Below, one piece after another: positions 47,791-59,000 of a stretch of 64,000 nucleotides of DNA. The first letter of the stretch is position 1. Each line of letters opens with the position of its first letter. The DNA lies in IMG/VR virus record IMGVR_UViG_3300027974_001900, positions 1 through 64,000 of that record. One strand, 5' to 3'. Origin of the DNA: a virus. The position numbers were made by a program, and so were the translations under genes. A model generated the notes under the pieces. The model did not search any database. It saw only the letters and a program-made list of their open reading frames with translations, and was not told the DNA's origin.

Positions 47791-48807
47791 TTAGTAATCT
47801 AGTCTAACAGAAAGTGTATAATTAACTGCGTCAGTATTTCTTAGAGGTTCACTTAACTTAGCGACTGCAAGTAGTTCATCGTTATCAGAATACAAGCCAA
47901 TTGTTGTTACGTAAGAATAGTTTTTGTCTGTTGGGTTGTTCTTTACAACAATCTTACTAGAACTTACATAAGTTGGATTTGAGCTAAAATTAAATTCATT
48001 AGCATCAATTCTGCAGTTATATACAGTAGAATATAATTGAGTATTGTTGCTGAATTGGATATTACCGACTAGTCTTCTAAACGAGTCTGCAATTTCTGTA
48101 ATTGAGGCAGAAGAGAATCCTTGATCAGTAGAACCTGTTCCAGTTGTTATGTAACTGCTAGAGATCCAATTACTGGTATCTAGTGTAGCCGCATTCAAAA
48201 CTAATACACCTGCTTGGTAGAATACTGTTCCGTAGGTTGTACCTCCAGAAGTTAGATAATAATATTCTCCAGCTGGGGAATCAGAGTAAACAGTTGTTGC
48301 GGAAGCTCCTGTGTCAGTTATTGTTCTTAGTCCGCCACCAAAAGGAGAAGCGTAAGAAGAAGTACCATGAGAAATTTGAACAGTTGCATATCTAATCTCA
48401 TCTTTAATTAAAAGTCTTGAGATAGGAATAAAAATAGCTTTATCTATTATTGTAGAGGAAGTATTAACTGTAAAGTTTTTTACTGTTCCTGTTACGTCAA
48501 ACCCTAATAGAGTTTGTGCCATTTGAGTATAGATTCTATTCTTATTTGTTGTTCCAGAAACCACAGTAAAACTTCCACTTCTTACACCAGCAGTTAAGTC
48601 AAAAATGTGATTTGCAGAAGAGCTTAGGTAAGGATAATCATAGACAGATTCAAACAAACCATGAGTCGCTGTAAATTTCTTTACGTTTGTATCATTTGGC
48701 CAAGTTCCGTATGTACCAGAAAGAATTGTTCCAGTAATTGGGATGTATTCAGACAAACTTTCTTTGGCTGATTGAATGTCGTTCTCTGCAAAAAATTTAT
48801 AACTCAT
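47791..48807 (-). CDS. Tail/baseplate structural protein with shared C-terminal domain (338 aa)
   Basis: Beta-rich and Ser/Thr-rich, with a C-terminal domain (TTIGLYSDNDELLAVAKLSE...RLDY) matching that of the 432-aa neighbour (GVYNEEGDLIAIAKLAN). The N-terminal part (AENDIQSAKESLSEYIP) differs. It sits between the 337-aa gene and the 432-aa gene with spacers of 12 and 1 nt. Likely a small surface protein of tail or baseplate. Confidence 0.6.
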   Translation of the reverse strand: MSYKFFAENDIQSAKESLSEYIPITGTILSGTYGTWPNDTNVKKFTATHGLFESVYDYPYLSSSANHIFDLTAGVRSGSFTVVSGTTNKNRIYTQMAQTLLGFDVTGTVKNFTVNTSSTIIDKAIFIPISRLLIKDEIRYATVQISHGTSSYASPFGGGLRTITDTGASATTVYSDSPAGEYYYLTSGGTTYGTVFYQAGVLVLNAATLDTSNWISSSYITTGTGSTDQGFSSASITEIADSFRRLVGNIQFSNNTQLYSTVYNCRIDANEFNFSSNPTYVSSSKIVVKNNPTDKNYSYVTTIGLYSDNDELLAVAKLSEPLRNTDAVNYTLSVRLDY

Positions 48808-48819
48808 TATTTAACTCCG

Positions 48820-49833
48820 TTATGGTTGGTAAATTAATACTACTGGAATGTCAATTGAATGCCCAATGTTAGCTCCAACAACTCTTAAAGAAGAGAAGAT
48901 GTGCAAAGCTGTACTGGAATTTAGACCAGAAATTGTAGTTGCTTGTGTTCTTCCGTAAGTAGTAAAATAATACGAAGGATTTGAAGCTAAGAAATCAGAA
49001 ATTCTCAAGCTAAATGCCAAATCTTTTCCTACTTGACTAATGTATGTGGCGTTCAAGCTTGTTGCTGGAGCTGAAGTTGTTGACCCATTGTTGTATACAT
49101 TAACTGTCTTGAAGAAGTTAGGATTATTAGAAGAATTTACTGTATACAAATTATAAGCCTGATTTCTATTAAATGCCGTTGAACTTACAATTGGACTTGC
49201 AGAAAAAGCTCCATTTGAGTCGATAACTTCCAAGAATAATCTATTTGCATAAACATCAAATTCATTATCTTCTAGATCTGCCAATTCTTTTTGAACGTTG
49301 CCATTTGTTGAATCAAAGCCTTGAGAAACTCTTACATTTCGTGCAACAGCTCTTGTTCCGCCAGCAGCAGCGCCAGTTCCTGTGGCAATGTTTCTGCGTC
49401 CGTCAATTAAGCCATCAATTGTAGTAATGCTGGTTCCTACACTAGCAATTGCTGTATCATTTACTAAAACAACAAATGCGTTAAATGTTGAATTTAAAAT
49501 TGATTTAGTTACAGAATCAATAAATTGGCTTTGATTTAATTTTAATACAGGCAAATAAAGAATGTTTGGGTTTGCATAGGTTTTAAGTTTGAATTGTAAT
49601 CCGGAATTTGAATTTGTTGTAGGTTCTAGTGCTGGGGTTAAATTAATGTTTAAATCATAATAAGCAGAACCGCTTGGATTGTTAATATTGAATAAACTAT
49701 AATCAATTTCATCATCAGCTACTGCAAATTTTGTTACTTTAAAATTTCCATTACCTTCTGCTAATTTTTTTCTTCCTAATTCTGTTAAAACCGCATCAAG
49801 GATTATGTCACCTGAATTATCTAAAAATGCCAT
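48820..49833 (-). CDS. Virion structural protein with N-terminal VLTxxGRxxLAxG domain (337 aa)
   Basis: Begins MAFLDNSGDIILDAVLTELGRKKLAEGNGNFKVTKFAVADDEIDY in pattern, which I know from structural proteins of marine T4-like phages. The same pattern (VLTPKGRELLAKGMF) begins the 275-aa gene at 55180. The rest is beta-rich with a Gly/Ala/Arg-rich loop. It is preceded by a late-type element 20 nt before its ATG and starts the small-gene end of the tail transcript. Confidence 0.6.
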   Translation of the reverse strand: MAFLDNSGDIILDAVLTELGRKKLAEGNGNFKVTKFAVADDEIDYSLFNINNPSGSAYYDLNINLTPALEPTTNSNSGLQFKLKTYANPNILYLPVLKLNQSQFIDSVTKSILNSTFNAFVVLVNDTAIASVGTSITTIDGLIDGRRNIATGTGAAAGGTRAVARNVRVSQGFDSTNGNVQKELADLEDNEFDVYANRLFLEVIDSNGAFSASPIVSSTAFNRNQAYNLYTVNSSNNPNFFKTVNVYNNGSTTSAPATSLNATYISQVGKDLAFSLRISDFLASNPSYYFTTYGRTQATTISGLNSSTALHIFSSLRVVGANIGHSIDIPVVLIYQP

Positions 49834-49853
49834 TGTTTGACTCCTTTGTCTCT

Positions 49854-49863
49854 ATTAAATAGT
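49854..49863 (-). promoter_or_regulatory. Late-promoter-like element ACTATTTAAT
   Basis: One mismatch from the decamer; 20 nt before the 337-aa virion gene, in the 52-nt gap after the 1353-aa gene. Confidence 0.5.
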
Positions 49864-49885
49864 TGTTCAAAAATTAATTTCTCTA

Positions 49886-52800
49886 CTATGCTAGAGAAAT
49901 GCTAAACGCTGCATATGCTGCACCCCAACTAGAGGTTGTAATCTTTTTGGTAATATTTTGTACGGTATCATAGTAAAGTTTTTCACTTCCGTAGAAGAAT
50001 GCTTTATCTCCAAGATCTGTAAATTTTACTTTAACAGTTGTATTGGCAGATGAAACTAAGCCTGCATGTAACACTGCAAGTCTAAAGTCACTGTCTACTG
50101 TATAGTATGGAGTACTAACGAAAGTACCTTTAACGGCGTCATATTTAAATCCACCACCCCATACTCCACTACCTAATTCTTGTGATTTAATGTTTGCAGT
50201 TAAATCATTATTTAAAGTTATACCAAGGTTTGCTAATTTACTTTTTAAAATTAATGCGTTCGCTGACAAAGTTGGAGTCAAAGAAGTATCGTTTAAAGTT
50301 ATTGGTCCAACTGCTGCAACAATTGATCCATTAAGGGTTTCTCTAATATTTACCCTAAAAGATTCAATGCCTTCTGTTATTGAATCTTTTAGAGCAGTAG
50401 TATTAAAACCACCTCTTCCAGAAGTCAAATCTCCACTGTTAATTGTTAATGTTCCATTGATTTGCGTGAAATCTCCAGAAGTTATATTTGTTCCTGATAA
50501 ATCCCAAAATAAGGTAGTACCTACTGGAACGTTTGAGGTATAAACGAAACAACTAAATACATCTCCTTCATTTATTGAGAAGAGATCTGGCGTTATTTTG
50601 TAAGTTCTTTGTGATGTGGATGTATCATTTATTGTATAAACCTTAGATGTTGATAGAATATCTGAAGCCGCTGTTTTTCTAATGTTTATTACAAAAGTTT
50701 CCGGACCTTCCGTTAAAAGATCTTGTTTTATGTTTATTTTCAAATAAGCGCTTTTAATTTCATTAAACAATAATTTTCCAGCAGTTATTCCATCAACAAA
50801 ATCACTTGCGTTTAAGTTGCCACTTTTTCCAACAACTTCCCAATAATATTCATCCTGAGAGTTGACATCTTTACTTTGTATTATTAAATCTAAAGTTTCA
50901 CCTTCATTTAAGCTGTTTGAGGTATTTATGCTATTTGATACAAAAGAAAATACAGGCAACTTAATTGAAGTATCATTTACAGTTACAGATGGGCTTACTG
51001 CTATTATGTCTCCTCCGCCTAATACATTTGCTGGAGCTGACCTTACATTAACAAAGAATGTTTTTTGCCCATCAGTTCTTAAGTCCTTTGAAGTTGTTAT
51101 TTTTAATAAAGCAGAGTTATTGAAAATAGTAACTTTTCCTTCTGTAACCTGGTCTACTCCAAATACCGCTCTAAATGTACTGTTCAATCCATTAGAATAT
51201 TCAGCTGATTCAAAATCTAGATCATCTATATTATTACCCTCTAGATCCCAAAATAATTGTGTGCCGTCTGGTAATCCAATCGTTTTAAGTATAAAGCTTA
51301 CGGAGCTACCTTCATTAATTACATTAATATTGTCAGATAAATTTATACTAACTGGTATAATATTATTAATTGAATACTCAATGTCTTTAGAATATGTGCT
51401 ACCAAATTCATCAGTAATATTAAAAACAACCTTTAAGAATTTTAAATAATCGGTTGGTAAACTATCTTTTTTTCTAAGATCATCATAAAATCCAGGTATA
51501 TTATCTAATGAATAATTTTTTACTAAATATTTTGTTTCTTCCGGATTATTAAATATTTTTTCTGCTTCACTGTAAGATATTTGCGGCAAAGAATTAAAAT
51601 AAATTGGAACATATTTTCTGTCACTATTTCCGACAAAAACTGTAATATTATTTTTTAATTTAGTAATATAAGTTGGATAGGTTGGGTTTTTAATTCCAAC
51701 AGTAAGATATAACATCGGAAGTTGAATGTTATATTTTAAACTTTTGAAGTTATATTTTATATCAACAAATTCTTTTTTACTTGGATCGCTAATTGAAGAT
51801 AAAATTTCTGGCATTAAATGTGAATAAACTTCTTTGATTTTTTTATTTCCGAATGCTACATTTAAATCGTCTATGGTAATTACTTGGTTTTTATCAAGAA
51901 AATTTGGAAAATCATTAAGAAAATATCGTAAATTTAAATCAATTTTCTTATTAGTTTTTGGTGAAGATAATCTTAATTTTACGGTTAAACCTTTACCAAG
52001 ATCATAAGAATCGACCCGCTTAACTGTATTGTCCCATAATTGCATAGAGCCTTTTGGAGGAACAAACCTTTCTAGTTCTGGATCATAGGTTTTTTGTAAA
52101 TCTGATGCAGATACTTTTATTTTTGACAAGAAATTTTTAGTTTTATTATAAAACTCTTTTTGCTCTGGCGTATAAAAACTATAATCTAGATATGTAGAAT
52201 TATCTGTTGAGATCATCTCTAACTCTAGAACTTTTGTTGGAGAAGAAAAGTGTTTAACTATTCTAGATCCTTCATATAACTTTAATACTTCTTGATAAAC
52301 ATCGTAATCTCTTTCAGATAGAAAACAATAATAATATTTTGTATTTGCCTGTATATCATCTATTAAAGTTACATTATCTTCAATTGTTTTAGGAATTAAT
52401 TTTGTAGTATCCAGTTCTAAATCTAAAATTTTATATAATTTCTCATCTTGCAAAATATCTTCGTAAGTTGAAGGCTTTTCATTAGTTCTATAAACATAAA
52501 CTCTTTGCAAAATTAAATCATTCGAGTGAACAACTTGATCATTAAATGTAATGTTAGAAACTACTAGACTTGTTTTTACTTTCCCATTATTGCTTGGGAG
52601 CATTTTTTGTGGCGTTGGTTCTTTGAAAGTATCATAAGCAGCTTGATTTAGTTGCTTGAAGATATTAAATAATTCTTCTCTATTATAATTGCCAACTATT
52701 TGTGGTTCATTTTCTTCAAGAAAATCTAAGAAAGTATTAGAAAGATTATTTACCGAATTTTCATCTCCTACTAAATTTAATAAATTTATTAATAATTCTT

Positions 52801-53947
52801 TTGTATAAATCTTTAACCTCTTTAACATGAGATCATCTTTATATTCTTTTGATAAATCTGAAATTAATTTATTGGTTGCATTGTCAAAAATATTTTCTTC
52901 ACTGTTCGAAAGTTTTTCATAATATTCAAAATCTATGATGGCATTTTTTAAAATGTAATGAACTAAATTAAAATAACCTGCAACAGAATTAATATAATTT
53001 TTAACAATTTTAGAAGATGTTTCTTCTGATAAAGAAGTCAATAAAGCACGGTTTTTATAATAAAAGAAGGAATCAATAGGTATCACAGATGGTTTATTTA
53101 ATAAAATACCAGAAAGAAATTCTTCTTTTGTATCCTCAAATTCTATTTGCTTTGGTGGCAATAATGTAGAAGAGTAATTTGTTCTAATAGCACTGGATTT
53201 TATGGAAACTTTGTTTTTTATTTTTTGGAAAGAATCAACCGATATATTCAAATAATTTGGAGCTTCGCCAATTCCTGGAACATAAACTGTTTGCCCGTTT
53301 TTGGTTGTTACAGTAGCTCCTTTTTTTGTATATACAAGACTATTAGAATTATTAATAGTAAACCCATAATAACCATCTACATTAAAATATTTAAATAAAG
53401 TATTATAAAAGATATTTTCAACAACTTTATTTAAATCATTTGTGTTTGAAATAAAACTCTCATCTAAAAAACTATATGTAAAAGAATTAAAAAAATCCCA
53501 CCCATCGGATTCTGTAAGAGGAAATCCATTTTTTATAGAATCAAATCTTTTTTTAATTCCAAATAATCTACCATCTACAAAATAATCAATAGGAACTTTC
53601 AACTCTTCAGTTTTTTTATTTATATTTTTTATCTGCGAAGTTTCATCAGAACAAACATAATTCATAAAAAAATAAGGCAAAATACTTTGATAATAAGTAT
53701 TATTATTATTTCCTATGTTTTGTATAACATTATCAAAGTTTTGTTTAATATCTCCAACTTTTTTAAATACTGGTATTTCTTGACCAAAAACAAAAATAGA
53801 TGATTCTTTTTGTAAAATTGGCGTCATAAAGTCATCAATTTTTTTATAAGGATCATTTGTATAGTTGTTGGTTGTAAATGTATCAAAAACTTTTTTGTAG
53901 TTTCCGTACACTGTTGATCCTGAATAATTGATATTGTTAAACGCCAT
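49886..53947 (-). CDS. Large tail protein with Calx-beta repeats and LCCL-like C-terminus (1353 aa)
   Basis: The N-terminal two-thirds are unrecognised and rich in Lys/Asn/Phe/Tyr. From about residue 870 three related Calx-beta-like repeats follow, each with an NEGxxxxF start, a TxxWDLxG strand, an SGDF or SDF turn, and a DTS end (for example FSINEGDVFSCFVYTSN). The C-terminal 125 residues resemble an LCCL domain (GSGVWGGGFKYDA, RLAVLHAGLVSS). Such modules bind surfaces or calcium, so this is a good candidate for a receptor-binding or baseplate adhesion protein. It lies 3 nt from its upstream neighbour. Confidence 0.65.
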   Translation of the reverse strand: MAFNNINYSGSTVYGNYKKVFDTFTTNNYTNDPYKKIDDFMTPILQKESSIFVFGQEIPVFKKVGDIKQNFDNVIQNIGNNNNTYYQSILPYFFMNYVCSDETSQIKNINKKTEELKVPIDYFVDGRLFGIKKRFDSIKNGFPLTESDGWDFFNSFTYSFLDESFISNTNDLNKVVENIFYNTLFKYFNVDGYYGFTINNSNSLVYTKKGATVTTKNGQTVYVPGIGEAPNYLNISVDSFQKIKNKVSIKSSAIRTNYSSTLLPPKQIEFEDTKEEFLSGILLNKPSVIPIDSFFYYKNRALLTSLSEETSSKIVKNYINSVAGYFNLVHYILKNAIIDFEYYEKLSNSEENIFDNATNKLISDLSKEYKDDLMLKRLKIYTKELLINLLNLVGDENSVNNLSNTFLDFLEENEPQIVGNYNREELFNIFKQLNQAAYDTFKEPTPQKMLPSNNGKVKTSLVVSNITFNDQVVHSNDLILQRVYVYRTNEKPSTYEDILQDEKLYKILDLELDTTKLIPKTIEDNVTLIDDIQANTKYYYCFLSERDYDVYQEVLKLYEGSRIVKHFSSPTKVLELEMISTDNSTYLDYSFYTPEQKEFYNKTKNFLSKIKVSASDLQKTYDPELERFVPPKGSMQLWDNTVKRVDSYDLGKGLTVKLRLSSPKTNKKIDLNLRYFLNDFPNFLDKNQVITIDDLNVAFGNKKIKEVYSHLMPEILSSISDPSKKEFVDIKYNFKSLKYNIQLPMLYLTVGIKNPTYPTYITKLKNNITVFVGNSDRKYVPIYFNSLPQISYSEAEKIFNNPEETKYLVKNYSLDNIPGFYDDLRKKDSLPTDYLKFLKVVFNITDEFGSTYSKDIEYSINNIIPVSINLSDNINVINEGSSVSFILKTIGLPDGTQLFWDLEGNNIDDLDFESAEYSNGLNSTFRAVFGVDQVTEGKVTIFNNSALLKITTSKDLRTDGQKTFFVNVRSAPANVLGGGDIIAVSPSVTVNDTSIKLPVFSFVSNSINTSNSLNEGETLDLIIQSKDVNSQDEYYWEVVGKSGNLNASDFVDGITAGKLLFNEIKSAYLKINIKQDLLTEGPETFVINIRKTAASDILSTSKVYTINDTSTSQRTYKITPDLFSINEGDVFSCFVYTSNVPVGTTLFWDLSGTNITSGDFTQINGTLTINSGDLTSGRGGFNTTALKDSITEGIESFRVNIRETLNGSIVAAVGPITLNDTSLTPTLSANALILKSKLANLGITLNNDLTANIKSQELGSGVWGGGFKYDAVKGTFVSTPYYTVDSDFRLAVLHAGLVSSANTTVKVKFTDLGDKAFFYGSEKLYYDTVQNITKKITTSSWGAAYAAFSISLA

Positions 53948-53949
53948 TT

Positions 53950-55176
53950 TTATGCCTCTAATACAAAATACTCATAAGCCACTTTATCAAAGTATTTTTT
54001 ATTTTTTAAACTTATTCTGCAGAAAATAGAATTGAAATTAGTAACAGAATTAATATTTTCTTGGGTTATTTGTTCCCATGTTTCATGCATAGAATTTGGA
54101 TCTATTGAAACTAAATATTCTATTTTAAATTTTAAAACATGTTTAAAAAAGTAAGTTGGATATTCAAAAGAATCAATTAAGAAAGATCTATAATCATTAT
54201 TTTCTTCTTCTGTTGTTGGCTTTATGATTCCATCATTTAAAATAAAAGATAGGAATAAATTAGCACTGTCTTTTGCTTCATCTGTTTTGAGACTGGTATT
54301 TTCTTTTTTAAACAATCCCTCTTCAGAAGAAGTGTTTGCATTTGCAGTATTTGCTCTAACCAATTCTGGATCGACTACTTTTTTAGAGTTATCTTCATTT
54401 TTAACAAAAATACTCAATTGATTTAAAAATCTTTTATAATCATAATCACTTATAGAATTAACAAGCTTTCCATAATATTCTGCTAATTTTTGTTTATCTG
54501 CATCAAAGATGTTTTGAATTTGTTTGTCTATTATTATTTTCTCAAATTTAGTATAGCCATTGCTATCAAATAAAATTTGTTGTAATAATGATTTACTATC
54601 TCTTTCTGAGCTTGTGAATGCTGCTCTTTCTTTTACTTCGTCATAATTTCTAAAGTCTATGTATCCCGTTGAAACGGTTTCTGTATGTCTTATCAATTCT
54701 GAATTATCATAGTTTACCAATGCTTCATCATAATTTGCAATCTCGTTGTATAATACTCTAAGATCTCTATCTATATCTATTTCAGTTCTAGCATTTATAT
54801 TTTTTAATTTTTCATCTAAAAATCTATAATATCTAAACTTAAATGAATAGTTAAAAAGTATTCTAGCAGGAAACTCTATAAGATTGTTTTTTAATTTTAT
54901 TAGATATGTCGTAAATTGTTGATTATCTAAAATATTAATTTGTGATATTTCTGCAACGGATTCGATTGGATAAGTTCTTAAATCAGATCCTTGCAATAAA
55001 ATTTTCTTTGTTACAACTTTACTAAAAATATCTAACAGCTCTTGCTCTGTAAAGAGCTTATATAATTCTGCTCTATCTTTCAGCATAAGATTTTCGTTGA
55101 TAGAAAGAAAAATGTATAGATTATCATCTAAACTTCTAGATACATACATATTTGAAAGATAGTTTTTAGAATTCAT
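53950..55176 (-). CDS. Hypothetical tail/baseplate protein (408 aa)
   Basis: Unrecognised; Lys/Glu/Asn/Phe-rich and mainly helical, with no membrane segment. Features such as SRSLDDNLYIFLSINENLM near the start and a helical middle (KQIQNIFDADKQKLAEYYG) give no family. It is packed between the 275-aa and the 1353-aa genes (3 nt each side), so it should be part of the same tail structure. Confidence 0.6.
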   Translation of the reverse strand: MNSKNYLSNMYVSRSLDDNLYIFLSINENLMLKDRAELYKLFTEQELLDIFSKVVTKKILLQGSDLRTYPIESVAEISQINILDNQQFTTYLIKLKNNLIEFPARILFNYSFKFRYYRFLDEKLKNINARTEIDIDRDLRVLYNEIANYDEALVNYDNSELIRHTETVSTGYIDFRNYDEVKERAAFTSSERDSKSLLQQILFDSNGYTKFEKIIIDKQIQNIFDADKQKLAEYYGKLVNSISDYDYKRFLNQLSIFVKNEDNSKKVVDPELVRANTANANTSSEEGLFKKENTSLKTDEAKDSANLFLSFILNDGIIKPTTEEENNDYRSFLIDSFEYPTYFFKHVLKFKIEYLVSIDPNSMHETWEQITQENINSVTNFNSIFCRISLKNKKYFDKVAYEYFVLEA

Positions 55177-55179
55177 GGT

Positions 55180-56007
55180 TTAGCAATTTGAAGGAGTTTC
55201 CTTTCCTCCTGGTCCGTAAATATCTGCTGTTTTCATCTTTTGTTCAAAGTCAGCATTATTATCAAAAGAAATATTTAAATAATTTTCTATTGAATATTCG
55301 TTGTTTATTTCTTTATTAAATAGAAGTTGAACTAATTTTCCCTTATCTTTGCCGTCTGACGCTTCTAAATAAACTTCGATAAAATAATTATCTGTTTCAT
55401 TTTCTTCAAATGCATTTATTTCTTCAATTTCAGCTAGAAGCTCGTTGTCCTCTACTATAAATGTTTTTATATATTTTTTACCATCTTTATCAACAAAATT
55501 TTTAACTTCAACTTTTTGATAATAAGATGTTATGTTTAATTGAGGTATTACTTCTTCTAGCCCTTCGTTTTCAATAATGTTCTCAAAAGTATTTGCAGTA
55601 ATATATGTTGTATAATATTTTGGAGTTATCAAAGCACTGCCTGAAACATAGTTTTGAAAATCCGGAGAATTAATAAACTTTATTTTCCATGCTGGAGCGT
55701 ATTGATTACCAAGTATTTTATCACCAATTCTATTAGCTAGATTATGTTTTCTTATTACTTGTCCTGTTTTGCCATCTCTATAATAATCTTCTCCACTTGA
55801 ATAATAAGAAGGAGCTTTTAAACGAGCAGAAGTTTTAATTCTTGAAGCTATCTCATTCTGGGGTTCTCCATTGTTGCTTTCATATTTTACATCAATGTCG
55901 TGGAAAGAATAGCTAGCTGGTGTAAACATTCCCTTTGCTAGCAACTCTCTTCCTTTTGGAGTTAAAACTAGATCAATGACTTCTTCATTTTGTTTAAAAA
56001 ATTCCAT
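55180..56007 (-). CDS. Virion structural protein with VLTxxGRxxLAxG N-terminus (275 aa)
   Basis: The start (EVIDLVLTPKGRELLAKGMF) repeats the N-terminal domain of the 337-aa gene at 48820, followed in both by SFHDIDVKY or FAVADDEIDY. The rest is beta-rich and acidic, ending in a short Cys-containing tail. It is likely a baseplate or tail structural component; the shared domain suggests related assembly partners. Confidence 0.6.
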   Translation of the reverse strand: MEFFKQNEEVIDLVLTPKGRELLAKGMFTPASYSFHDIDVKYESNNGEPQNEIASRIKTSARLKAPSYYSSGEDYYRDGKTGQVIRKHNLANRIGDKILGNQYAPAWKIKFINSPDFQNYVSGSALITPKYYTTYITANTFENIIENEGLEEVIPQLNITSYYQKVEVKNFVDKDGKKYIKTFIVEDNELLAEIEEINAFEENETDNYFIEVYLEASDGKDKGKLVQLLFNKEINNEYSIENYLNISFDNNADFEQKMKTADIYGPGGKETPSNC

Positions 56008-56015
56008 GTTTTTTC

Positions 56016-59000
56016 CTACTTGTTAGTTTCAGAATCTTTTACAACATTACCTTGATTATCTAAATGAAATCCTTTAGCAACATTATTTGTCTTATCGTAT
56101 TCTAGTTCAACTTCTACTTCACCACCAGCAATCAACTCTGCTTTAGAATAAGGCCAATTGTAAGCTAATTTATAACTATCATTAATTGGATCGTTCAAAG
56201 TTCTGTTGATAACATTTTTGTAATCAGTTTCTGCTCTATAGCTTACTTTAAATACTTTGAATCTTAGATTCTTTGGCAATGTATTGCCAAATTTTACTAA
56301 ATCATCATAAGAAAAAATATTGCTATTTTTTAGATCAAATTCAATTGTTTTATTATCCATTTCCATAGTTTTTGCTATGTCTGGCATTATTCCTTGCCAA
56401 ATTTTTATTAAATCACTTCTTGTTATAACTGATTTAAATTCTTCAAAGAAGAACAAAAATGGAGCAGAAACTTTTCCATAATCTTGTAATTTTAATGGAA
56501 TCTTAGAATTTCTTCTTATTCTCATAAAATCCATAAGAGGAGGCATAATGTATTTTTTGCTAAAATTATCCATTTTTATTAAATCTTGATCTTTGCCATA
56601 ATTTTTTTCAAATTTATCTAAATTTAAATATAAAAGTTTTTCTTCAATTTCATTTTCAAGATAAACTGGAACTATCACCAATGCCTCTTCAAATGTTTTT
56701 GATGTGGCAACTTCGCCAATTCTAATTCTTTCTTTCGGATTAAATCCAACTATGTCTAGCAAAGAGCCTGTTAATGTGTTTGAATTATCTGTTGCTTGAA
56801 AAAACAAACCCGTTGTATCATCAACATCAACACCTAACTGATGCCAAACTCCTCTTATTGCATCTCCAGGAGTTGTCCCACCTGAATCATAGCCAGAAGA
56901 ATTGGTTAGTTTTGCCATTGTTCCGGAAAAATTTAAATTAGCAGTTGGATTTGTCCATTTAACATACGGAGTCCAAGTTTTATTAGTCTCTGAAAATCCA
57001 AAAATTTCTACACAATCTCCTAGATTTACTGCCTTATTAGCGACGGTAGATGATGTTACGAAAGAGCTTTCATAGGTTACTGTACTGTATCTCTTAATTT
57101 CATTAAAAGTAAATTGAGCACCTTTACCCGCGACAATCTGTACGCCAGCAGAAGCGGTAATCAAAGAGGGCTTAAACGTAATTGTTGCTGCAGCATAAGA
57201 AGCATTTTTCCAAGAAGAAGAAGGAGCTAAGTTTAAATCAGAATTAAACGAAGAGCCAGTAATTGTTTGCAAAGTAGCATCCCCACTTGTTGTTATCCAA
57301 GGTGGATTGTGGAAAATATATGGTCTTGGTCCAAAATTTTCTAAAGAAGAATAGGTTGTAAAATTAGGAGTCTTATTTATTACAAGTCTCATAGAGTAAT
57401 CTTTTGTTAAATCTGAGAAATACCAAAACTGTTCTGGGGTAGAACTTAACGATGGTAGTTTTTCATCTTTTATAAAAAATTCAACTATTTCTGAATAAAG
57501 ATTATTAGCTAGCTCTTTATAAGCAGAATCTTTTTGGAAACCTTTTTGTAATGTTGCAGAAGCACTATTAGCAAATTGTATATCCGGATCTGCATCATAG
57601 ATCTTTACATCTGCAAATTTACTTGGATCTAATGCTGCCTCAAATGGAATTTTTGTATAATAATTTCCATTTAAATTACCTGTTATTGCATTTGCACCTG
57701 TTGTACTTAAATCTGTCGTAACAACATTAAACGGCATTGCAATACCAGATTTTATTGAATTAAAAGTAATTCCAGGATAAAACAATGGTTGTAACGCTGG
57801 TTTAACCCAATAGTATGTTCCGCTATAAGATCCGGAAAATATAAAAGCCCCAGTGGCTGCATCAGTTATTGATACACCATTTTTAATAAAATATTTATAA
57901 AAATTCTTTGGTAAAACTTTGCTTAATTGTTCTGACGGGTAAAATTCTGATAATGGTACAAATTTTTTAACAGTATTTAAATTAAATTTAATTTTAGAAA
58001 TTTTTAAATCTTCATTTTTATTAAAATCAGGCAATACGTCTATAAAATCTGTATAGTTACGTCGGTCTGCGTAAAATTGACTTAAAGTTATTTGGCCAGT
58101 AGAATAATCGATATTAAAGCCTAATGGATCATATTCTGTTGATAATGAAACAATTAAATTATAAGAATCTATATATTCATAATTAACTGGTGGAGTTGTT
58201 CCTTCATTATAATAATTTCCTAACACAACTGTTGGATTATAAGAAGAAAAAACGGCATAATTTTTAAAATTATATTTTACGTCATAAGCTACAGTTTTGT
58301 AGCTATCATAATAAGGTACACTAACAGAATCCTGTATAGTGTTTTGTGGTCTATTGGTATTAAAATTTCTTCCAAATAAACATGTCCCAAGCATTTCGGT
58401 GCCATAAGGGGGAAATAAATAAGAACCAGTGAAATTAATGCCAGCATAACTATTTGAAATAAATGTTGGATTGTCTAAATGCATCAAAACACCAGATTTT
58501 TCTATAAATACAGTTCCGCTTTGATAAGTATAAGTATCCATAGGCCAAACGCTAGCATACTCTTTGCCACTTGCTGGATAGTTAAGTTGCCCTGCAGAAC
58601 TATCCTTTCCTGGATCCCAACCAAAAATTTGTGTTGACGCTCTTGAGCGATTATTAAAATTACTATTCCACGTATATAAAACACTTAGCAAACTTCTTCC
58701 TGTTGCTATGTTTCTATAAGAATTCTCTGTTTTTGGCCAAAGTTTTTCTTTATAATAAATTTTATTTATTTTTGAATTTGTTATGTTGTTTTGAATTTTT
58801 TCTTTATCAACTTCTAATAACTTATAAAACAAAGAACCGCTCTTATCTGCGTATCTTATGTTTCTTTCATCTTTATAAAGAGTATCTAATCTATCTAAAG
58901 AAATGTTGTAAAAATCTCCTAAATAAGAATAATTTGATGCAAATGGTAAAGAAATGTTTTCTTTATTACCATCACTTAAATTGTATTCTACAACTATATT

